Source: Brachionus plicatilis (taxonomy: Eukaryota > Rotifera > Eurotatoria > Ploima > Brachionidae). From it: DNA of 64,000 bases. The position numbers and the translations under genes are program-made. Below the pieces are notes generated by a model, which saw nothing but the letters and a program-made list of their open reading frames with translations, searched no databases and had not been told where the DNA came from. Positions 57,620-64,000 of this stretch are shown piece by piece. Location: assembly GCA_010279815.1 (NCBI GenBank), contig QEOQ01000359.1, forward strand, positions 129,239 to 193,238, in the 5' to 3' direction. Each line of letters opens with the position of its first letter. Position 1 is the stretch's first letter.

Positions 57620-57725
57620 ATTTTTTTATTTATTTATTGACTGTACCGAGCTTAAGCTCCTTCACAATATCAAAAAAAATTTATCGAATGACTCAGTCCA
57701 GTCCCAAAATATCTCTCGGTCAGAA
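57620..57725 (-). mobile_element. LINE 3' tail fragment, minus strand
   Basis: ATTTATTTATTGACTGTACC then GAGCTTAAGCTCCTTCA. On the minus strand the 5' side reads ERYFGTGLSHS, again the RT end. Confidence 0.65.
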
Positions 57726-57809
57726 CAAAAAGTCGCTTGGAAACTGTTGGTAATTTAAGTTTATGAAAAGCCTCGTGATGCATGATGTTGGAGCGTATAT
57801 CCTATTTTG

Positions 57810-58278
57810 ATTTTAAGATCAAAAAAATCATTTAAAATTTTAATACAAAACTAATCTAATGATTTTGATTATTTTTAAAAAAAAAAAACTAAACATCACT
57901 TGACGCGTTATGTCCAATAATGGTTCATTATCAAAATTAATATCAAAATTATTGATCTCTAATTTAATTAACAAAAACAATCAATGATTTAAATAATTCA
58001 GGATAGGTTAATTCAGAAATTCAACATAATAAGTTATATATCCATTCATTCATTAAAACTAAAATAATTTTATTTTGACACTTCAACAAAATATAAATTT
58101 TAAAACATAAAATTTTTTGTCTTTAAAAATTTTCATTAGAATCAATTAAAAAATTTTTAACTATTAAAGTTCAATAAAAAGAGATATTTTAAAATTTTAT
58201 TAAATTTTTTTTCTACTATTAAAAAATGTCACATTTTGTGTTTTGATCTTTTGATCTTGATCTAAAACTTCAATTGCC
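57810..58278. mobile_element. MITE of the GGCAAATTGAAG family, copy 3 (left end lost)
   Basis: Internal sequence (ATGGTTCATTATCAAAATTA, TTAACAAAAACAATCAATG) and the right end (TGATCTAAAACTTCAATTGC) match copies 1 and 2. The left terminal ~20 bases are missing. Confidence 0.7.
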
Positions 58279-58289
58279 ATGTTAATCTG

Positions 58290-58720
58290 AGGAAAGATCT
58301 GAGTGATGTATTCTGAATTGCTTGTAGTTTATTGATTTTTTTTTCTGAAAATGAATTTAAGCAAGGAAACGAATAGTCCAGAATTGATCCGACTATAGAT
58401 TTATATAGGGTTCCTCTGGTTTTTTGATTAAGACTCTATTAATTTTTTGTTTAACAGTATCTTAATAAGTCTTGTATTGTAACTTTCTTTAATTTCGTCA
58501 ACAAGTATATTAAAATTTAATTTTTTAACAAATTTGATTTTTAGGTTAAGATTATCACTTTTTTTCTTGTACTTAGAGAAGACTACTGACCAAAAAGTCG
58601 GCTCATTTTTTTAAGACTAAAAAGGAACTAGATCATTTGCAAAAAGTAGAGAGTATTCATTATTTGTTTTGTTTCTTTTAGGAATTTGAGATCAAAAATT
58701 TATTTAGTATGTAGAAAATT
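58290..58720 (-). pseudogene. LINE ORF2 fragment (minus strand)
   Basis: A minus-strand frame reads LYKSIVGSILDYSFPCLNSF and a partial KKSINYKQFRIHHS, as in the region after the RT domain of jockey/CR1-type LINEs (RSxLDYxxPxx…KLQxIQN). Stops interrupt it elsewhere. It continues the truncated LINE material of this end of the window. Confidence 0.55.
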
Positions 58721-58837
58721 TGTGAACTTTTTTTCAAAATATATTTGCTTTTATCAATATGCAATGATTAATTTTTGATAGATAAAATTTCACATCAGAC
58801 AAAAATTATTTATAAAAAATTTATAAATGCTTAAACT

Positions 58838-58885
58838 TTGGCATCGCCGGAATCTGGCGTAATTTTTGAAATAAATACAAAAATA
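58838..58885 (+). repeat. Retroposon tail, CATCGCC…TCTGGCG family
   Basis: GGCATCGCCGGAATCTGGCG followed by TAATTTTTGAAATAAATAC. The same tail is at 25638 and, inverted, at about 59578-59625 with ATTTATTTATTTATTTATTC. A small hairpin plus AAAT-type tail points to a second LINE/SINE family. Confidence 0.6.
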
Positions 58886-59059
58886 ATTATAAACTAAAAT
58901 TGATAGAAAATTTGATGTAATCTTTTTCAAAAATTAAGGCGAGGACAAAGTAAATTGGGAATTTGAACTTAAATATTTAGTTTTAATTATTTAATAATTA
59001 ATCAATAAATTTTATTTTTCATCTTGATAAAATAAATCTGAGATCTGAAAAAATCAGCT

Positions 59060-59451
59060 CACCTATTTTTATAAAAATGTGCTCTTTTCTCTTTAACATG
59101 AGTTCGGGACTAAGCCAAGTCCCAAAATCCTGGAAAATAGCAAGTATAAATATGATCTCAAAGAAATCTTCTTCTACTCAACATCTCAATAACTATCTTA
59201 TGAATTTTCTTGAAAACTGTAAATTATTTATTCATGAACAATCAGAATTTAGAAAACATAGACGCACTGCAGATAATCTTTTCTAATTCAAAAAGTTGTG
59301 GAGTCTTTTAATAGAAAGAAAAAAGTCTGTTGTCTTTATTTTGACATTTCTTAAGCTTTTGATAGAGTTTGGCATGATGGACTTATTTAATTAGACAAGC
59401 TAATTAGAATTAATCTACATCCTTATCTTATGAGAAAATATTACTTTCATG
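59060..59451 (+). pseudogene. LINE reverse transcriptase fragment (fingers and motif A)
   Basis: 59077-59286 reads GLSQVPKSWKIASINMISKK, LNNY and SEFRKHRRTADNLF with a deletion where the conserved YRPISL region should be. It continues in another frame as VCCLYFDIS(stop)AFDRVWHDGLI, RT motif A with the Lys replaced by a stop, then KLIRINLHPYLMRKYYF. It breaks at 59451, where an hAT-type MITE is inserted. The RT resumes at about 61113. Confidence 0.75.
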
Positions 59452-60008
59452 CAGAGTTGTTTAAAAGTCCCAAAAAAAAGTCCAAATACATACTTTTTTT
59501 TAAAACTTGCTAGATCAGGTTTCGTATCAAAAAATTTATACACTCTTGGGTTGTCTAATGCAATGGATTTGCCATATTTATTTATTTATTTATTCAATTA
59601 ACGCCAATTCTGGCGATGTAATTTAAATGTAAAAAAAAATTATAAAATTAAATGTATAAAATCTTTTGTTACTTTGTTTTCGCACGATCGAAATTCTTCA
59701 TTTTTTTTTTTTTTTTTCACATAATTTATTTTTTACATTAGTTATTCAAAAAAAATTGTTTAAGTTTACAATTTAATGCTTTTTTATTTTTACTTTCAAA
59801 AAGCTCTAATTAGGGAGTCCAGAAGATTTGCCATATATCAGAATTTTCTTGCAACTTTAGCATAAATTTCTCCTTCAGAATTCAAAATTTTAAAGTCTGG
59901 GCTTGGACTTTTTTTTTGAAAAAAAAAATTAAAGTCTTTGGTCGAACTTTTGAAAAAAAAGTCTGGACTTGGACTTGACTTGAGACTTGTGACTTTTAAA
60001 CAACTCTG
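59452..60008. mobile_element. hAT-type MITE with 8-bp target duplication, inside the LINE
   Basis: The left end CAGAGTTGTTTAAAAGTC and right end GACTTTTAAACAACTCTG are inverted; CTTTCATG flanks both sides (59444-59451, 60009-60016). 557 bp without coding sequence. The 8-bp duplication and CAG-type end are hAT traits. It contains an inverted copy of the TCTGGCG retroposon tail (59578-59625), so at least one insertion postdates it or was captured. Confidence 0.85.
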
Positions 60009-60017
60009 CTTTCATGT

Positions 60018-60612
60018 TGAAATTACAGTACAAATTAAAACTAACATGTACGCATTTTGTTCTTCGACTCTTCCTCAACTCTTCGGCAATGTGAAATTTT
60101 AGTACAAAAATTACAGTACAAAAAGTAAAAGCTTTATAATTTTTTTTCTTATTGTGCAAAAATGGTTCTGCAAAAAGTACAATATTGTACAAATTTGTAC
60201 AAAAGAATTCCAAGCTCTGCAAAAACTCTGCAATTTTCTGTGAAATGCACACCATCAAAAAATCCTTGATCAAACTATGCAATAAATTGCAGAGCTTTTG
60301 CAGAGTTTGGAATTCTTTTGTACAAATTTGTACAATTTTGTAGTTTTTGCAGAACCATTTTTGCACAATTAAAAAAGAAATTATAAAGTTTTTACTTTTT
60401 GTACTGTAATTTTTGTACTAAAATTTCACATTGCCAACTCTTCCTCGAATGTTTCTTTTCTTCAACTCTTCCTTTCATCTACTTTTCCTTTCCTCGACTA
60501 TTCCTTTCTACAGCTCTTAGGAGAGCAAAGGAAAAGTGGGGAAAGGAAAAGTTGAGGAAGAGTTGAGGAAAAGAAATGTACAAGTTAGTATTAAATTGTA
60601 CTGTAATTAGTT
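60018..60612. mobile_element. Outer foldback with CTCTTCCTC arms
   Basis: AATTACAGTACAAATTAAAA at the left is matched by an inverted TTAAATTGTACTGTAATT at the right. The arms continue through TTCTTCGACTCTTCCTCAAC and, near 60480-60580, repeated TTTCCTTTCCTCGAC/AGGAAAAGTTGAGGAAG. Copy 60085-60435 is inserted inside it. Confidence 0.65.
60085..60435. mobile_element. Inner hairpin MITE with 8-bp target duplication
   Basis: GGCAATGTGAAATTTTAGTA faces TACTAAAATTTCACATTGCC; the arms run about 150 bp (…GTACAAATTTGTACAAAAGA). AACTCTTC directly flanks both sides (60077-60084, 60436-60443). 351 bp. The long open frames across it are mirror products of the hairpin and not genes. Confidence 0.87.
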
Positions 60613-60794
60613 TATATTTTTATTGAAAATGATTATTTTACTGTCGAAATTAATTAGTTGTAAATAAATTGCTGAAAATAATTACTTTTTGATTAATATA
60701 ATTAGTTTATTTACAAAATAGTCAGTTTAAGTTGAAAATTATTAATAAAAATATAAAAAAATTCAAATAAAAAATTTATTCGATTATTGTCTGC

Positions 60795-61007
60795 TTATGC
60801 TTTTGCTAATCTTTCATCTTTTGCTTTTGGAGCAACATCTTTCTGAATATGCTTCAGTGGCATTGCTAAAAGCTTTTGGTTTACTGCTAAAGAAATAATA
60901 TGAGAGCAATAATAATTCATGGAATAAAAACTAAAAGAGCATCTATTACTTGTCTGATCATTACTATCAAATTGTTCTTTTTTAAAGCAGATCAAAAATG
61001 AGATCAA
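60795..61007 (-). pseudogene. MULE SWIM-domain fragment
   Basis: The 70-aa frame contains NRCSFSFYSMNYYCSHIISL, a SWIM-like C-x-F…C-x-H with the second Cys of CxC changed to Phe, then AMPLKHIQKDVAPKAKDERL. The inverted TTTTTATTGAAAATGATTA blocks at about 60618-60640 and 61040-61075 may be the ends of the element. The catalytic part is missing. Confidence 0.45.
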
Positions 61008-61104
61008 TTTATCAAAATTAACTTTTTATCTAATTTTACAGCAAGTAATCATTTTCAATAAAAATAAATTAAAATAAACAAAAACTAATTAATTTCAACT
61101 TATC

Positions 61105-61562
61105 TTATTTATTTGATAAGATCGTTTCTGCATCTAAGATATTTTAGAGAAAATGTAAATGGTCATATAAGTGATCAATACCCTATTAAAGCAGGAGTTT
61201 CACATGGGTCAGTAATAAGTCCACTACTTTTTAGAATTTTTATAAATGACATACCAAAAAGAAACAAAACAAACTGTCAATACTCTTTTCTTTTTGCACA
61301 TGATTTGGCTACTTTTTTTATTTCCAGAAAGATGGGAAATCTTGAAAATATGATTAATATGTACATTTAATAAGTACTGGTGGAAGAATATAGTGAGAGT
61401 TTCGAATAAAGATTTATCGAATATCCAACTCCATTGTGTAATTTCTTCATAGTAATTTCTTCTGAAAATTTTTCCTGAACTATCAAATATTTAAACATGT
61501 TTTACCTTAAGTTTTTTCAACATATCGTTTTTAATTAAATTTTCCTTTAACTTATTTATTAG
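61105..61562 (+). pseudogene. LINE reverse transcriptase fragment (motif B/C) joined to the 3' end
   Basis: 61113-61370 reads SFLHLRYFRENVNGHISDQY, KAGVSHGSVISPLLFRIFIN and FLFAHDLATFF. GxxxGSxxSPLLF is motif B; the catalytic motif should read FADD, but here has FAHD, a loss of one metal-binding Asp. After IN-MYI the sequence jumps to the LINE 3' end (ATCCAACTCCATTGTGTAAT, TCCTGAACTATCAAATATTT) as at 31790-32180. It is the other half of 59060-59451. Confidence 0.75.
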
Positions 61563-61569
61563 TGTTAGA

Positions 61570-61765
61570 TGTGGTCAGTCCAAACCAGTCCATTAGGCGG
61601 ACGGTTTTAAGCGGTCATTTGGTCGGTCAGCTTGGCGGTCAAAATTTTGGACCGTATAAAAAACCGGTCAAAAATAAACGGGCGGTCAAATAACCGGCCA
61701 ACTTTTTGGCGGGCGGTCATTTAGCCGTTTAACTTGGCGGTCAGAATTTTGGACTACCAAGCTGA
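61570..61765. repeat. GGCGGTCA-type repeat block
   Basis: A GC-richer block made of many GGCGGTCA/GCGGTCATTT/GGTCGGTCA units; AGCTTGGCGGTCAAAATTTT and AACTTGGCGGTCAGAATTTT recur about 110 bases apart. It borders the hAT remains on the left and could be a subterminal repeat of that element. Confidence 0.7.
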
Positions 61766-62079
61766 AAAAAAAATGTGATAAGATGATAAAAAAAGAAAAT
61801 TATAGATAATTTAAAAAATTTATTCTTTAAAATAAAATTGCTTTAAAAGCCAAAAAAATTAATAAATTTTAAATGATAATTTAACTTTAATTAAAGACTA
61901 AAATCTTGCATCCCGATTAACAACCAAGTTTTATTTATCTAAAAAAATTATATCAAAAAGTTATTCATGTAGTTTAAAGATTCTTAAAGAAACATTGTAA
62001 ATATAAATTTTCTTTTCAATTTTTTTCAATATTTAAAATAAACAATATTATAAATTTTCTGAAGAAAGCAACAACAAAC

Positions 62080-62790
62080 AGCCAACAACAACAAACATCC
62101 ACTTAGGACCATACAAATGATAATTTCTTTATTTTAATTTTTTAATTAAATAATTAATTTTTTTTTTTTTAATTTCTTAAAATAAAAAGATGTCAACTAC
62201 CTATCTCAAACAACCATCAACAACTAAAACCAACTAACAATATACTACCAAACTACCAACTCCTACCAACTGCAAACAACCACCAAATACTATCAACATC
62301 AATCAACAACAACCACCAACTACCAACCAACTACTCCCAACTTCTACTAACTACTACCAACTACCAACAACCACTAACCACAAACTACGAACCACAAACA
62401 ACAAAAACTGCCAACCAACTACCAACCAACTACTCCCAACTTCTACTTACTACTACCAACTACCAACAACCACTAACCACAAACTACGAACCACAAACAA
62501 CAAAAACTGCCAACCAACTACCAACTACTACCAACTGCCAACAACCATCAACAACTACCAACAGCAATCAACAACCACCACCAACTACCAACCAAGTACC
62601 GACCAACTATTCCCAACTTCTACTAACTCCTATCAACTACCAACAACCACTAACCACAAACTACCAGCCACCAACAACCACCACCAACTACCAACTACTA
62701 CCAACTGCCAACAACTACTAACCACAAACACTAACAACTACTACCAACAGCCAATTGCTTCCAACTACCAACCAACTGCTACCAAATACT
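62080..62790. repeat. C/A-rich minisatellite (CCAACTAC/CAACAACC)
   Basis: About 700 bases with almost no G on the plus strand, built from CCAACTACCAACAACCACTA-like units. A ~95-bp higher-order unit containing CAACTACTCCCAACTTCTAC and CACAAACTACGAACCACAAA occurs twice in tandem (about 62316-62410 and 62413-62507) and a third time imperfectly (about 62583-62670). Strong strand bias. Confidence 0.85.
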
Positions 62791-63850
62791 TGATAACTAG
62801 TTTTGTAAAATATTTTTTTTGAAGGCGTGCTTGTAGCTTGAGCTGATGCTAATGTTTTGAAATATTCGAATAATATTGGATAATTGTTTTCCTTATCGTT
62901 CCAAAATTCGGTCAGTCTATTTGTTATCGGCTCAAATTTAAAATTAGTGATTTCGTTCTCAACTGATCTCTAGTTTATTTCAATTTCAGTTTCATCATCA
63001 GATGAATCACCCATTTGAACTCCTTTTCTTTGTTTAGATTTGTTTTCATAAGTCGAATGCTTTATATTTGTGGAACTCAATTTGATTACATCTCTGAAAT
63101 CTGAAATTGATTCTCTGATCTGCCTTTCAGCCTTTCAAAAAACTCATTTCTTTGCGTTTCTGATGAACTAGAAAATTTTTTGTATCGGGGGTTCAAAAAC
63201 GCTGCAAGGACCAGGTCCCTGTTTTCAAAAATTCCATATTTCTCAGTGTAGAAATCTATCTATATTTTTATTAATTGTTTGAATCCAACTGAAAATTGTT
63301 TGGCATTATCATTGATTTCACAAGCTTTAATTAACGTTGTGAATGCTGGTATAATAAGACTTGAAGTTGCAGAATATTCGGAAGAAATATCTTCAGTAAT
63401 ATTATAGAAGGTTTATAAGACCAACATCGCATCTTCGAGAATTTCAACTTCATTGGATTTTAGCTGCAGATTTTTATGTTTTTGATTTTTGGATAAAATT
63501 GGATTCAGCGATTCTTTATTCTTGATAACACTTTAAACCATTAAAAATGTTCTATTCCATCTTGTAACTACTTTTTGGACAATTGAAAGCTGTTATCTTG
63601 TTATCACTTAATTCACTTTGTTTTTTCATCAATTCTTCTTTCATCATTGTTGAATGATTAAAATATGAAGCGATTGAGATACATTTCTCTAAAGCTTGAC
63701 TGAATATAGAAAATTGATCAATATTTTCATATATTTTTTGACGAGTAGAATAATCAAGATTTTGCTTATCAGTTGCTTCTATTTCCTGTGTTGGCATATA
63801 CGGGTTTTCAGAAGGACAATTTTCACAAACAGACAAATTTTCTTCATTTC
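62790..63850 (-). pseudogene. hAT transposase pseudogene
   Basis: Minus strand, in order: 63552-63836 (94 aa) with LEKCISIASYFNHSTMMKEE; then in another frame CPKVVTRWNRTFLMV (63535-63580), the conserved T-R-W-N-S/R-T-x-x-M of hAT transposases. Next, near 63150-63250, ENRDLVLAAFLNPRYKKF, and at 62795-62940 the C-terminal dimerisation region (LTEFWNDKENNYPILFEYFK, then LASAQATSTPSKKIF) in place of the usual SAPSERxFS. Frameshifts and stops separate the pieces. No terminal repeats located. Confidence 0.7.
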
Positions 63851-64000
63851 GATTTCATCCAACTACATAAGATACAACACGGTCATGATCGGGTGACATT
63901 CGTAAATGGGGATCAAAAACTTGCTTCGGACGGTCTAGACAGCCCGGCAGGTAACACAAGAACTTGTCATAAAGCAATTGAGCGACAGCTGATCCGCAAT
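63851..64000. other. Window edge: less AT-rich open segment
   Basis: The last 130 bases are clearly richer in G and C than the surroundings and are open in frames on both strands (minus: AVAQLLYDKFLCYLPGCLDR; plus: VTFVNGDQKLASDGLDSPAG). It may be part of an exon or another element continuing outside the window; neither frame is recognisable. Confidence 0.3.

Noticed and set aside
59929..60366. 145-aa open frame (-) and 63-aa frame (+) with Cys and Phe
   Set aside because: Both cross a hairpin MITE and its flanks; the sequence is explained by inverted repeat arms.
1..64000. tRNA, rRNA genes, CRISPR arrays
   Set aside because: No cloverleaf-like GC-rich segment, rRNA core motif or regularly spaced direct repeat was found by eye; a covariance-model scan could still find a small RNA.

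Overview
The window is about 64 kb of very AT-rich, intron-bearing animal DNA. It has short GT-AG introns of roughly 50 bp mixed with long ones, small compact genes, and intergenic DNA packed with decayed transposable elements. Base composition, intron style, the PIX/POLR2M/PPEF/FKBP genes and the mix of MULE, hAT, Ginger-like, Ty3/gypsy and LINE remnants fit a small invertebrate. A monogonont rotifer such as Brachionus is plausible, but that is inference and not proven by the sequence.

Layout. Positions 1-12827 (+) hold the 3' part of a large gene encoding two M1-family zinc aminopeptidase units in tandem on one polypeptide; 26 exons are in view and they splice into one continuous frame of about 1467 residues. 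Positions 13-20 kb are accessory DNA: a decayed Mutator-like (MULE) region, a short retroposon, and an internally deleted Ginger/KRBA2-like integrase transposon with clear terminal inverted repeats. Positions 19914-25630 (-) are a Ty3/gypsy LTR retrotransposon with almost identical LTRs, a 918-base assembly gap and a deletion that removes the front of reverse transcriptase.

Positions 26261-27667 (-) encode a secreted leucine-rich-repeat protein. Positions 29927-31176 are a 1.25 kb MULE deletion derivative with a 9-bp target duplication. Positions 32581-33653 (-) encode a nucleoplasmin-type nuclear FKBP. Positions 36185-43750 (+) encode a PIX-type Rho GEF (SH3-DH-PH-coiled coil) in ten exons, followed 157 bp later by a POLR2M/Gdown1-like gene (43908-44803). 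Positions 47569-53365 (-) encode a two-Ig-domain, probably GPI-anchored, protein. Its single long intron contains, on the opposite strand, an intronless PPEF/rdgC-type phosphatase (49007-50803) whose start region is preceded by three decayed tandem copies of itself.

From 57 kb to the end there is almost only mobile DNA: LINE fragments split by an hAT-type MITE and nested foldback elements, a MULE SWIM-domain fragment, a C/A-rich minisatellite and a hAT transposase pseudogene.

The host genes do not form a pathway. They cover peptide processing (aminopeptidase), cell-surface recognition (LRR, Ig), Rac/Cdc42 signalling (PIX), transcription control (POLR2M-like), nuclear prolyl isomerisation (FKBP) and Ca2+-regulated dephosphorylation (PPEF). 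I see no convincing tRNA, rRNA or CRISPR array. The strongest unusual features are the fused double aminopeptidase, the phosphatase nested in the Ig gene's intron with its repeated start region, and several well-delimited non-autonomous transposon families with target duplications.
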